DNA from: an uncultured Lachnospira sp. | GTDB lineage: Bacteria > Bacillota > Clostridia > Lachnospirales > Lachnospiraceae | Assembly (NCBI GenBank): GCA_934343805.1 | Contig: CAKRIN010000020.1 | Coordinates: 1 to 47,824, forward strand | DNA: 47,824 nucleotides | Direction: 5' to 3' | In this document: positions 16,470 to 24,976 of the stretch, piece after piece | Numbering within the stretch: the stretch's first letter is position 1 | Layout of the letters: the number at the start of each line of letters is the position of its first letter | Notes under the pieces: model-generated | Databases searched by the model: none | The model's input: the letters and a program-made list of their open reading frames with translations, nothing else | What the model was told of the DNA's origin: nothing | Made by a program: the position numbers and the translations under genes

Positions 16470-16637
16470 AAGAATACTCCTTTCTAAACACGTAATATAT
16501 AGGAGTATTATATCAGATACGGGGGATATTGGCTACAACACGATTCACCCATTGACATGATTCACCTGACTGGTCTAAAATTATTTTTTAGACAAATGTG
16601 TTTTATTATTTATTGGGAAATGCACAGGGAGGAATAA
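16470..16637. promoter_or_regulatory. Divergent promoter region with direct repeats and a dyad
   Basis: Between the SDR (-) and YcxB-like (+) genes. GATTCACC occurs at 16542-16549 and again at 16559-16566, a 17-base period, flanking TTGACA at 16552-16557. TAAAAT at 16576-16581 gives an 18-base spacer. A dyad GTCTAAAA / TTTTAGAC spans 16573-16593 over the start region. On the minus strand a TGATATAAT extended -10 (near 16507-16515) could serve the SDR gene. Confidence 0.5.
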
Positions 16638-17189
16638 ATGACAATTAAAAATAATACTGAATTTACAAAGGAATGTATGGATGGTGCCATGCGTGCCAGT
16701 AATTTTGATAACAGCAGATATAAGACATTTAAGCTTGCATATAATTTATTCGGACTTATATTTGGGATGATGATGATAAGAGAACTTGTCCTTAAGATGA
16801 CAGGAAATGAGCAGGCGGATACATTTATGATAGTGCTGTTCGGACTGGTTGCGGTAGTATTCTTATATATAGGAATGGTTGGAATGGATAAGAGCAACAG
16901 ACGCAAGTTCCACAATATATATGGCAAGATGGTTGGTGTTAAATTTTCATATGCGATAGATGCAGAGAATATTATCATCACAGATGAAGAGAATGATAGT
17001 GATACATTCAGCTGGGATGATGTTGTGAAATGGAATCAGGATCAGAATAATATATATTTGTTTGTCGGAGACGATAATTGTCTTGTTGTAGGAAAAAACG
17101 GATTTACAGAGGGAAGTGCCGATGATTTAAGACAGCTTGCAGATGCGGTAATCGGTATGAGGAATGAGACTGGAAACGAACAACAGTAA
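16638..17189 (+). CDS. YcxB-like membrane protein
   Basis: A 183-residue protein with two membrane helices (about 37-55 and 66-86) between a short N-terminal beta region and a C-terminal YcxB-like domain: YAIDAENIIITDEENDSDTF, then FSWDDVVKWNQDQNNIYLFV and CLVVGKNGFTEGSADDL. The layout is the same as in the gene at 41032-41568, so the window has two diverged paralogues. GGGAGGAAT precedes the ATG. No function is established for the family. The citrate synthase promoter begins two bases after its stop. Confidence 0.75.
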   Translation: MTIKNNTEFTKECMDGAMRASNFDNSRYKTFKLAYNLFGLIFGMMMIRELVLKMTGNEQADTFMIVLFGLVAVVFLYIGMVGMDKSNRRKFHNIYGKMVGVKFSYAIDAENIIITDEENDSDTFSWDDVVKWNQDQNNIYLFVGDDNCLVVGKNGFTEGSADDLRQLADAVIGMRNETGNEQQ

Positions 17190-17190
17190 A

Positions 17191-17220
17191 TTGACAAACA
17201 CCAGTAGTAGCAGATATAAT
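17191..17220 (+). promoter_or_regulatory. Strong promoter of citrate synthase operon
   Basis: TTGACA (17191-17196), an 18-base spacer and a consensus TATAAT (17215-17220), placed immediately after the YcxB-like stop codon. GCAGAT (17210-17215) and ATCTGC (17227-17232) form a 6-bp dyad over the -10 and start site, followed by GTTTTT; it may be an operator or a weak terminator for the upstream gene. Confidence 0.8.
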
Positions 17221-17272
17221 ATCTTCATCTGCGTTTTTAGCTATGCGGGAAATAATCAAGAGGAGGAAAGCT

Positions 17273-18646
17273 ATGAACAATCAGGAAATGATGGAACTTT
17301 CAACAGTAGATAAGAGCGATTTTGAGGAACTCGTTAAAGAGTGTACAGCCTCAGGCATAATCGATCAGAATCTGTATACAGAGTATGATGTAAAGAGAGG
17401 TCTTCGTGACAGCAATGGTAACGGCGTACTTACAGGTCTTACTGAGATATCAGATGTATTAGGCAACCAGAGTGTTCACGGAAGAAAGATACCTGTAGAC
17501 GGAGAATTATATTTTCAGGGATATAATGTTGAGGAGCTTATCAAGAGAAGCAGCCTTGACAGATTCAGATTTGAGGAAGCAACATATCTCCTGTTATTCG
17601 GTGTACTTCCAGACAAGGATCAGTTAGACAGATTTATAAGAATATTGACAGATCTTCAGGAGCTTTCAGGTGCATTCATCAGAGATGTTATTATGAAAGC
17701 TACTAGTACTAATCTTATGAATTCACTTATGAAGAGTATCTTAAGTCTTTATTCATATGATGAGAAACCGGATGATATTTCAATTCCTAATGTATTAAGA
17801 CAGAGTCTTCAGCTTATAGCCAAGATGCCTCTTCTTTCAGTATATGCTTATCAGTCATACAGACATTTTAAGCTTGATGGAACACTTATGATAAAAAATC
17901 CTAAGAAGGGTTATTCAACAGCCGAGAATATTCTCTATATGTTAAGAGATGATGGAGACTTTACGGAGCTTGAAGCAAAGGTTCTTGATATCTGTCTTGT
18001 TCTTCATGCAGAGCATGGTGGTGGTAATAACTCAACATTTACAACACACGTAGTTACTTCATCAGGAACAGATACATATTCAGCAATTGCTTCATCAATC
18101 GCTTCACTTAAAGGACCTAAGCATGGTGGTGCTAACTTAAAGGTTCAGGAAATGTTTACAGATATTAAGGCACATTGCAGCGATTGGGACAATAAAGATG
18201 AGATATGTACATATCTTAACAAGATCCTTGACAAAGAAGCATTTGACCATGCCGGACTTATCTATGGTATGGGTCATGCAGTATATACTAATTCAGATCC
18301 TAGAGCAGTTATACTTAAGAAATTTGCAAAACAGCTTTCAGAAGAGAAGGGAATGCAGAAAGAATTTGCATTATATGAGCTTGTTGAAAGCGAAGCAGGA
18401 CAGCTTATTATGAACAAGAGAAAGATGTTTAAGCCAGTCTGTGCCAATGTCGATTTCTATAGTGGATTTGTATACACAATGCTCGGCATTCCAGAAGAAA
18501 TGTTTACACCAATGTTTGCAACTTCGAGAATTTCAGGCTGGTGCGCACACAGACTTGAGGAACTTGTTAATGCAGGTAAGATTATCCGTCCTGCTTACAA
18601 ATATGTTGGACATCACAGACCATATGTTGATATGGATGAGAGATAA
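17273..18646 (+). CDS. gltA: Citrate synthase
   Basis: About 457 residues from the ATG at 17273, chosen because AGGAGG lies 7 bases upstream; the open frame extends back to 17243 without a ribosome site. It condenses acetyl-CoA and oxaloacetate to citrate. Active-site regions are visible: FQGYNVEELIKRS, LCLVLHAEHGGGNNSTFTTH without the leading residue (catalytic His), ASLKGPKHGGAN (substrate His), YGMGHAVYTNSDPRA, and the late CANVDFYSGF (catalytic Asp) and ISGWCAHRLE (arginine region). In a fermentative anaerobe it probably feeds 2-oxoglutarate and glutamate synthesis. It is cotranscribed with aroA, 25 bases downstream, from a consensus promoter. Confidence 0.92.
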   Translation: MNNQEMMELSTVDKSDFEELVKECTASGIIDQNLYTEYDVKRGLRDSNGNGVLTGLTEISDVLGNQSVHGRKIPVDGELYFQGYNVEELIKRSSLDRFRFEEATYLLLFGVLPDKDQLDRFIRILTDLQELSGAFIRDVIMKATSTNLMNSLMKSILSLYSYDEKPDDISIPNVLRQSLQLIAKMPLLSVYAYQSYRHFKLDGTLMIKNPKKGYSTAENILYMLRDDGDFTELEAKVLDICLVLHAEHGGGNNSTFTTHVVTSSGTDTYSAIASSIASLKGPKHGGANLKVQEMFTDIKAHCSDWDNKDEICTYLNKILDKEAFDHAGLIYGMGHAVYTNSDPRAVILKKFAKQLSEEKGMQKEFALYELVESEAGQLIMNKRKMFKPVCANVDFYSGFVYTMLGIPEEMFTPMFATSRISGWCAHRLEELVNAGKIIRPAYKYVGHHRPYVDMDER

Positions 18647-18671
18647 TTACGTTTAATGGAGTAGTAAAATT

Positions 18672-19967
18672 ATGTCACAGTACAAGGTTAAGAAGCTGGA
18701 CCACCCGATTCACTGTACAGTTGAAGTGCCTGGTTCAAAGAGTATTACTAACAGAGCGCTGCTTATGGCAGCTTTATCACAGGGTGAATGTACCCTTAAA
18801 GGAGTTTTGTTCAGTGACGATTCGAGACATTTTCTTTTGAGTCTTATCGCACTTGGATATATTATCGAAGTAAACGAAGTTGAACGATATGTTATCATTC
18901 ACGGACATGGAAGGGATATTCCTAAGAAGAGGGCGACAATTAATGTAGGAAGTGCTGGAACAGCGGCAAGATTTCTTACAGCCATGCTTGCTTTATCAGA
19001 TGGTGAGTATACAATTGAAGCTTCTGAACAGATGAAAAAAAGACCAATGCTTCCACTTTTTGAAGCATTACAGAGCATGGGAGCAGAGATTGAGTTTCTT
19101 GAGAAAGACGGACATCTTCCGGTTAATGTAAAAGGTGCAGCATATGGAGGGAAGAAGCCTAATAACCTTGTTTCAATCAGTATAAGTGAAAGTACACAGT
19201 TCTTAAGTGCACTTATGATGACATCTCCGATGCTTGAAGAAGGAATACATGTCCATATCACAAGTAATAAAACAGAAGGATCATATGTGAGGATAACAGC
19301 TAAGATGATGGAACAGTTTGGCTGTGTGGTAGACCATAAAGGAGCAGAATATATTGTTCCTGCAGGTTCAGGTTACTATCCACAGACATATTATATTGAA
19401 CCGGATGTTTCGGCAGCCTGCTACTTTTATGCAGCGGCAGCGCTTACAGGCGGAACAGCTATTGTTAAAGGCGTACATTCAAATTCAATGCAGGGTGACC
19501 TTAAGTTCATAGATGTGCTTAAACAGATGGGCTGTGCTGTGACAGAGGAACGCGAAGGTATATGCGTCAGCGGACCTAAGGATGGAGAATATTGCGGTGT
19601 GGATGTTGATATGAATGATTTCTCAGACCAGTCAATGACACTTGCAGCTATTGCTCCATTTGCAAAGACAACAACGGTTATCAAGAATATCGAACATATA
19701 CGATTACAGGAATCAGACAGAATTGAGGCTATGGTTAACGAGCTTAACAATCTGGGTGTTGATGTCAAAGAAGGAAGAGACCGTATAGAGATATCTCCAG
19801 CCAATGTCAAGCCAGGTGTTGTTGATACCTATAATGACCATAGAATGGCGATGTCTTTCGCATTAATCGGACTGCGTGTTGATGGCATAATAATTGATAA
19901 TTATGAATGCTGTTGTAAGACATTTGAGAACTATTTTGAAGTACTTGAAAAGGCATGTGCACAATGA
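18672..19967 (+). CDS. aroA: 3-phosphoshikimate 1-carboxyvinyltransferase (EPSP synthase)
   Basis: A 431-residue enzyme of the shikimate pathway that transfers the enolpyruvyl group of PEP to shikimate-3-phosphate. Family motifs: VPGSKSITNRALLMAALSQG (19-38, phosphate and PEP binding), NVGSAGTAARFLTAMLAL, SISESTQFLSALMM, YIEPDVSAACYF, MNDFSDQSMTLAAIAPFA, IRLQESDRIEAMVNEL and DTYNDHRMAMSFAL. LNAGTAMRP of class I is replaced by a NVGSAGTAARF form, consistent with a Firmicutes-type enzyme. It follows citrate synthase and overlaps the next gene by ATGA. No other aro genes are in the window. Confidence 0.93.
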   Translation: MSQYKVKKLDHPIHCTVEVPGSKSITNRALLMAALSQGECTLKGVLFSDDSRHFLLSLIALGYIIEVNEVERYVIIHGHGRDIPKKRATINVGSAGTAARFLTAMLALSDGEYTIEASEQMKKRPMLPLFEALQSMGAEIEFLEKDGHLPVNVKGAAYGGKKPNNLVSISISESTQFLSALMMTSPMLEEGIHVHITSNKTEGSYVRITAKMMEQFGCVVDHKGAEYIVPAGSGYYPQTYYIEPDVSAACYFYAAAALTGGTAIVKGVHSNSMQGDLKFIDVLKQMGCAVTEEREGICVSGPKDGEYCGVDVDMNDFSDQSMTLAAIAPFAKTTTVIKNIEHIRLQESDRIEAMVNELNNLGVDVKEGRDRIEISPANVKPGVVDTYNDHRMAMSFALIGLRVDGIIIDNYECCCKTFENYFEVLEKACAQ

Positions 19968-21139
19968 GAATACTTTTATACAGATGGAAGGTGTTCAATC
20001 AGGATGATGTAAAGTCTGCGATTGAATATTTTGGACATGAAGTATATGACTATACAGAGACAGTAATAGACAAGGATGAAAAGACCGGCTTTAAGCTCCG
20101 CGATTATGCGGAACTTAGGCAGGTCTTTTCTGCATGCGACTGTGTATTTTCCCTTAATTATTTTCCACATGTTTCTGACCTGTGTGAGGAGCTTGGGAAA
20201 AAGTATATTGCATGGACAGTGGACAGCCCGCTTATATCCCTGTATCATAAGTCACTGTTTAATAAATGTAATTATATCTTTATATTTGACAGATTTTACT
20301 GTGAAGAGCTGCGGAGACTTGGGGCAGAGCATGTGTGGTATCTTCCGCTTGCTGTTAACTGTGAAAGGGTTGATAAGGTAACAGGAGCACTTACAGAAGA
20401 AGAGCGGAAGCGGTGGAGCAGCGAAGTTTCATTTGTTGGAGGGATGTATCATAGGAATTCGTATGATGATATAAAAGACAGACTGCCGGAATATCTAAGG
20501 GGATATTTTGATGCAGCGATGCTTTCACAGATGGAAATATATGGTGACAGCATATTTGATAAAGTGCTTACAGTTGATATACTTGAAAAGTTATGTGAGC
20601 TTATAGATTTTAAGCAGGATGAAAGAGCATTTTCAGATATTGCACTTGTGTTTTCATCAACATTTTTGGGCTTCAAACTTGCTAATATAGAAAGAGTGCA
20701 GATACTTAACAAGCTTGCAAAGCATTTTTCGACAGACCTCTATACAGATGACCCGGACAAGGAACTTATGGGAGTTAATCTTAAAGGTGCAGTTAATTAC
20801 ATGACAGATATGCCGAAGGTGTTTAATTGCAGCAGGATTAATATTAATCCGGTAATGCGTAATATCCGTACAGGAATTCCACTGAGAGCATGGGATATTA
20901 TGGGCGCAGGAGGATTTCTTATGACAAGTTTCCAGCTTGAATATATGGATTTTTTTGAGAATGGGAAAGACTATGTATATTATGACAGTCATGATGACCT
21001 GTTAAAAAAGACGGAGTATTATCTTAATCACGAGGACGAACGTGCGCAGATTGCAAGAAATGGGCATAATAAAGTAGCAAAATATCATTCATATATTAAA
21101 CGTATGGAATATATAATGGATAAAGCCGGAATACAATAG
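19964..21139 (+). CDS. CgeB/DUF3880-type glycosyltransferase-like protein
   Basis: About 391 residues from ATG 19964, which overlaps the aroA stop as ATGA. The N-terminal half resembles DUF3880 (MRILLYRWKVFNQDDV, FSLNYFPHVSDLCEELGKKY, WTVDSPLISLYHKSL, IFIFDRFYCEELRRLGAEHV) and the C-terminal half resembles the CgeB / glycosyltransferase family 1-like domain (NCSRININPVMRNIRTGIPL, RAWDIMGAGGFLMTSFQLEY, YDSHDDLLKKTEYYLNHEDE). CgeB-type proteins modify spore or surface polysaccharides in Bacillus. The donor and acceptor are unknown here. Coupling to aroA looks like operon convenience. Confidence 0.8.
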   Translation: MRILLYRWKVFNQDDVKSAIEYFGHEVYDYTETVIDKDEKTGFKLRDYAELRQVFSACDCVFSLNYFPHVSDLCEELGKKYIAWTVDSPLISLYHKSLFNKCNYIFIFDRFYCEELRRLGAEHVWYLPLAVNCERVDKVTGALTEEERKRWSSEVSFVGGMYHRNSYDDIKDRLPEYLRGYFDAAMLSQMEIYGDSIFDKVLTVDILEKLCELIDFKQDERAFSDIALVFSSTFLGFKLANIERVQILNKLAKHFSTDLYTDDPDKELMGVNLKGAVNYMTDMPKVFNCSRININPVMRNIRTGIPLRAWDIMGAGGFLMTSFQLEYMDFFENGKDYVYYDSHDDLLKKTEYYLNHEDERAQIARNGHNKVAKYHSYIKRMEYIMDKAGIQ

Positions 21140-21214
21140 TAAATGATGCATAAAGTTCAATATTTGCAAATTACAGGTATGAAATGTGCAGATAAAACAA
21201 TTGTTGGAAGGAAT

Positions 21215-21234
21215 GTATCATGGTACTATGATAC
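21215..21234. promoter_or_regulatory. 7-bp inverted repeat upstream of the Yip1-like gene promoter
   Basis: GTATCAT (21215-21221) and ATGATAC (21228-21234) form a perfect dyad with a 6-base centre, ending three bases before the -35. There is no T-run, so it is more like an operator than a terminator. A smaller palindrome AACAATTGTT lies just upstream. Confidence 0.4.
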
Positions 21235-21237
21235 AGG

Positions 21238-21266
21238 TTGATAACCAACAGGTTGTATACTATAAT
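21238..21266 (+). promoter_or_regulatory. Promoter of Yip1-like gene
   Basis: TTGATA (21238-21243), 17-base spacer, TATAAT (21261-21266), about 40 bases before the ATG. Confidence 0.75.
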
Positions 21267-21306
21267 TTAAAAGTATTTATTAATTGAACCTTAGGAGGGA
21301 AAAAGA

Positions 21307-22143
21307 ATGAGTTTTTGTATGAGATGTGGAAGACCTTTAAAAGAAGGTGAAATGTGCACATGCCAGCAGCCACAGGCAGCAGCACCACAGATGGGAGTGC
21401 CACAGCAGCCGGTAAATCAGCAACAGGTTTATCAGCAGCCAGTATATCAGCAGGTTCCAGGGGGACAGCCAGTGCAGCCACAGGCAGCTAAGCCGGCAGG
21501 TCCTAATCCGTTTGTAGAGTATATTAATATATTTAAAGGATTATTTACTTCACCGGTAGAGACTGTTTCTGCATTTGTTGCTAAAGTAAATATTGTACTT
21601 GTTGCCATTCTTATTGGTGGTGAGGCATTAATTAATATGTTAACTAAGCTTTTTGATATGCTTATTGCTAATTCAAAGGCAAAGGTTACGACAGGAAGCT
21701 CAGATCTTGACAGTCTGTTATCAGCATATACATCATACACATCATATAAGCCATATGAAACTGGCGAAATATTTAAGTATATGTTTTTAGAGATACTTCT
21801 TGTTGCAGTGTCAGCAGCTGTATTTGCACTTGTTGTAATGCTTCTTGCAAAAGCGTTTAATAAAGCAAATGTTACATATATACAGGGACTTGCTACATAT
21901 GGCATACTTGCTGTATTAGGTATTCCGGCAAAGATTCTTAGCTGGGTTATCGGACTTATACCAGTAAGTTTCTTTAGCAAAGTTTCAACATGTACATCAC
22001 TTTTTGCAAGCGTTGCAGGATATGTTTTTGTATTTATGGCAATCCGTGCTCTTTGCAAAGATGAGAAGAAGATTCCTGTTATTATGGGATTAACATATGT
22101 AGCTGTAAGCTTTGCTACATGGATTATCAGACTTATGTTCTAA
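21307..22143 (+). CDS. Zinc-ribbon Yip1-like membrane protein
   Basis: A 278-residue protein. It starts with half a zinc ribbon (CMRCGRPLKEGEMCTC, four cysteines), then a Gln/Pro-rich linker of about 45 residues (QQPVNQQQVYQQPVYQQV), then FVEYINIFKGLFTSPVETV, the usual entry to a Yip1-type domain, and about five membrane helices. AGGAGGG precedes the ATG. It has its own promoter with an adjoining dyad and a terminator. Its architecture echoes the Gln-repeat membrane protein at 46511. The function is unknown. Confidence 0.75.
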   Translation: MSFCMRCGRPLKEGEMCTCQQPQAAAPQMGVPQQPVNQQQVYQQPVYQQVPGGQPVQPQAAKPAGPNPFVEYINIFKGLFTSPVETVSAFVAKVNIVLVAILIGGEALINMLTKLFDMLIANSKAKVTTGSSDLDSLLSAYTSYTSYKPYETGEIFKYMFLEILLVAVSAAVFALVVMLLAKAFNKANVTYIQGLATYGILAVLGIPAKILSWVIGLIPVSFFSKVSTCTSLFASVAGYVFVFMAIRALCKDEKKIPVIMGLTYVAVSFATWIIRLMF

Positions 22144-22168
22144 TATCGGACAGAATAGGGATTAATAT

Positions 22169-22210
22169 AAAAGCACGATGGATGTAGAATTTCATTCCAT
22201 CGTGCTTTTT
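22169..22210. terminator. Bidirectional terminator between convergent genes
   Basis: AAGCACGATGGA (22171-22182) pairs with TCCATCGTGCTT (22196-22207), with TTT after it on the plus strand and TTTT on the minus strand. It separates the Yip1-like gene from the convergent serine hydrolase gene. Confidence 0.85.
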
Positions 22211-22214
22211 AGAT

Positions 22215-23657
22215 TTAGCGTAACTTTCCGCTGAATACACCTTGATATTCATTAAAATATGATTCTTCAAGCTTGCGCAACATTACTGTTATGTAGTTGC
22301 CAGTATAACTTAAGGAAATATATATATTTCCAATAGCGCTGTCTATTATCTGGACTTTGATGAGAAGATTGTTATCAGCCCTGAAAGCAGCACTTGCGCC
22401 ACATTTAAAATTGTAATCAGGAAAATTCTGAAAGATATTCTTTCCAAGTCCAAACTCTAAAGAATGATTACCTGTAGCATTCTTGTATATAAGAATGCCA
22501 CATTTATCATGGAATCTGATGGACAGCTCGGATATCCCACATTCATTATTGCCAAATATATATGTTTTGTCGTTAATCAGATTCATTAATGGAGAATCAT
22601 AATTACCGGGTTCTACAAGAAGCTGGCAGGATTTTTCATATGTAAGAAGCTCATCATAATCAGAATCTGATTGTGAAATATAATTATCGGACAGGTCTGT
22701 TTTGTCATATACTTCCTCATAGAATGCATCATATATGCATTGGACACCGCCCTGACGCCCCTGGGTATCTGCTGTTGTAACGAGACAGATATCTTTATCT
22801 GGGTAATATACAGCAAGCTGTCCACCCATTCCATAAAAAGCATATCCGTTATGTGTAGTTATCCAGAACTGGTATCCATAACCCTGCATTTCTTCCCATG
22901 TTCCAGACTTGCCATACGGATCACTATGTTTTATTACAGCTTCTCTGAGGTAATCTGCGGGAAGCAGCTGCTTTCCATTAATACATCCATTACGTGATAC
23001 AACATGCATGACTTTAAGAACATCACGTGGAGTTGCACACATTCCTGAACCGCCCATGCTGTTGCCATCAGGAGCTTTTAATATATATGCTTCTTTAGAA
23101 AATCCAATTTCGTCAAGGAACTTTGTTCTCAGATAATCAAGAAGATTCATGTTAGTCAGCTTTTCTACCAGAGCACACAATGTATGGGTAGATGCTGTGT
23201 CGTAAGAAAAAATTGTTCCTGGAACATGATCAGGAGTGACAGAAAAGAAAGAGCCAACCCAGTCAGTACAGCCACCTACTTTGTATGCATTTTTATCATG
23301 ACAGGTTCTCATAGTAAGCATCTGGCGAATAGTAAGCATCTGCATGTAAGGATGCGCGCCAGTTTCAGGAAGCTTTTCTGGAAAATAATCAGTTATATGG
23401 TCATCAAGAGAAATTCTTCCTTCATCTGCTAACAGTCCAATAGCCAGTGAGACGAATGATTTTGTTATAGAAAACATTCTGTGAAGCGTCTCTTTAGTGT
23501 ATGGGGCATAATAGCTTTCCATACATATTCTGCCATGACGCATAACAATTATGCTGTGCATTGGAATGTTATATTTTTCAAGCCTTCTGGCAAAATTAGT
23601 AAGATTTTTTGAAGATATTCCAACCGTTTCTGGTTTTACATTTTCAAAGTCTAGCAT
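22215..23657 (-). CDS. Serine hydrolase, beta-lactamase/PBP-like (S12 type)
   Basis: A 480-residue protein of the class C beta-lactamase-like superfamily. The nucleophile motif SITK is in HRMFSITKSFVSLAIGLL (about residue 68), the tyrosine motif is probably FSYDTAS, and the third motif region is in YAFYGMGGQLAVYYPD. There is no signal peptide or membrane helix, so it is probably cytoplasmic. The C-terminal 130 residues form an extra beta-rich domain. Such proteins include esterases, D-amino-acid amidases and peptidases; this is not evidence of antibiotic resistance. GGAGG precedes the ATG. It is divergent from the cation transporter gene. Confidence 0.8.
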   Translation of the reverse strand: MLDFENVKPETVGISSKNLTNFARRLEKYNIPMHSIIVMRHGRICMESYYAPYTKETLHRMFSITKSFVSLAIGLLADEGRISLDDHITDYFPEKLPETGAHPYMQMLTIRQMLTMRTCHDKNAYKVGGCTDWVGSFFSVTPDHVPGTIFSYDTASTHTLCALVEKLTNMNLLDYLRTKFLDEIGFSKEAYILKAPDGNSMGGSGMCATPRDVLKVMHVVSRNGCINGKQLLPADYLREAVIKHSDPYGKSGTWEEMQGYGYQFWITTHNGYAFYGMGGQLAVYYPDKDICLVTTADTQGRQGGVQCIYDAFYEEVYDKTDLSDNYISQSDSDYDELLTYEKSCQLLVEPGNYDSPLMNLINDKTYIFGNNECGISELSIRFHDKCGILIYKNATGNHSLEFGLGKNIFQNFPDYNFKCGASAAFRADNNLLIKVQIIDSAIGNIYISLSYTGNYITVMLRKLEESYFNEYQGVFSGKLR

Positions 23658-23690
23658 AATAGACCTCCAATTATTACAAATAGTGTTTAT

Positions 23691-23719
23691 ATTATAAGCC
23701 TTAGATGTATTTAATGTAA
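23691..23719 (-). promoter_or_regulatory. Promoter of serine hydrolase gene
   Basis: On the minus strand TTACAT (23719-23714), a 17-base spacer and TATAAT (23696-23691), about 35 bases upstream of the ATG. Confidence 0.6.
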
Positions 23720-23800
23720 ATGAAAATATGAATCTTTAAATTGAATCTGATATAGTATATACTAATAATTAATGCTCAGTGGGGATAAAAGGAGAATGAG

Positions 23801-24970
23801 ATGGTTGATTTATTACTTAAGATATTTGTAAAGGATTATGACAGAACAAAAGATCCTGATGTAAGAACCAGATATGGAGTGTTCGCCGGAATTGTTGGTA
23901 TTATATGTAACCTGATTCTGTTTACAGCAAAGATAATGGCGGGATTACTTACAGCATCGGTTTCAATTATGGCGGATGCTGTAAATAATCTGTCAGATGC
24001 AGGCTCTTCAGTTGTCACTCTTATCGGATTTAAACTGGCAGGAAAACCTGCTGACTATGAGCATCCTTATGGACATGGAAGAATTGAATACATATCCGGA
24101 TTCATAGTTTCTGGAGCAATAGTGATAATGGGGTTTGAACTTCTGACAACATCATTCGGAAAGATATTGCACCCTACACCGCTTGAGGTGTCTGTTCCAT
24201 CATTGATAATACTTGTGTTATCTATTCTTATGAAAATGTGGATGGCAAAATTTAATAAATATCTTGGAACAAAAGTTGATTCTGCTGCTATGAAAGCTAC
24301 TGCAACAGATAGTCTTTCAGACTGTGTGGCAACGTCAGTTGTTCTTGTAGGCGTACTTCTTACACTTTTTTCTGATATTAATATTGATGGGATAGCTGGT
24401 GTTGTTGTAGCAATATTTGTAATGCTGGCTGGATTCGGCGCTGCAAAAGATACACTTCAGCCGCTTCTTGGACAGCCACCTACGAAAGAATATGTAAGGC
24501 GGCTTGAAGATATTGTCCTTCAGGATAAGCATATAATTGGTGTACATGATCTCATTGTACATAATTATGGACCGGGAAGAGTATATGCATCTCTTCATGC
24601 AGAAGTTCCAGCCAATATGGATATGATGGAAGCACACGATTATATAGATATGGCAGAACAGAGAGTTGAGAAATACATGAAGTGCTTTATTAGTATACAT
24701 ATGGATCCTGTGGTTACAGATGATGATGTTATTAACCACTTAAGACAGATGACCAGGGAAGTTGTGAAGTCGGTTGGAGAAGAACTTGATATACATGATT
24801 TCAGGACAGTCAAAGGACCGTTTATTACTAATCTTATTTTTGATGTTCTTGTTCCTTACAAGTACCATTTGTCTGATGATGAAATAAAGAATCAGATTCA
24901 GAAAAAAATAACCGCAAGACAAAAAGAATGCCGTGCGGTTATCAGGATTGATAAAAGCTATATTGGGTAA
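23801..24970 (+). CDS. Cation diffusion facilitator (CDF) transporter
   Basis: A 389-residue divalent-cation exporter. Membrane helices occupy about residues 28-240, with metal-site motifs MADAVNNLSDAGSSVV (helix 2) and ATDSLSDCVATSVVLVGV (helix 5), and YEHPYGHGRIEYISG between helices 2 and 3. The cytoplasmic part carries two ferredoxin-like halves: HDLIVHNYGPGRVYASLHAE with MAEQRVEKYMKCFISIHMDP, then an extra C-terminal segment (HDFRTVKGPFITNLIFDVLV), making it longer than the usual 300 residues; such longer forms are common in Firmicutes. The metal (Zn, Mn, Fe or other) is not certain. AAAGGAG precedes the ATG. The 3' end holds the terminator of the convergent SDR gene. Confidence 0.9.
   Translation: MVDLLLKIFVKDYDRTKDPDVRTRYGVFAGIVGIICNLILFTAKIMAGLLTASVSIMADAVNNLSDAGSSVVTLIGFKLAGKPADYEHPYGHGRIEYISGFIVSGAIVIMGFELLTTSFGKILHPTPLEVSVPSLIILVLSILMKMWMAKFNKYLGTKVDSAAMKATATDSLSDCVATSVVLVGVLLTLFSDINIDGIAGVVVAIFVMLAGFGAAKDTLQPLLGQPPTKEYVRRLEDIVLQDKHIIGVHDLIVHNYGPGRVYASLHAEVPANMDMMEAHDYIDMAEQRVEKYMKCFISIHMDPVVTDDDVINHLRQMTREVVKSVGEELDIHDFRTVKGPFITNLIFDVLVPYKYHLSDDEIKNQIQKKITARQKECRAVIRIDKSYIG
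24902..24940 (-). terminator. Terminator of convergent SDR gene, inside the CDF coding region
   Basis: On the minus strand AACCGCA (24940-24934) pairs with TGCGGTT (24916-24910) over a 17-base loop, then A and seven T residues (24908-24902). It lies 37-75 bases past the SDR stop and is also CDF codons. Confidence 0.65.
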
Positions 24971-24976
24971 TGTGTG

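Noticed and set aside
22215..23657. Antibiotic-resistance beta-lactamase
   Set aside because: The protein has the SxxK serine-hydrolase fold but no signal peptide and an extra C-terminal domain, which fits a cytoplasmic esterase or peptidase better.
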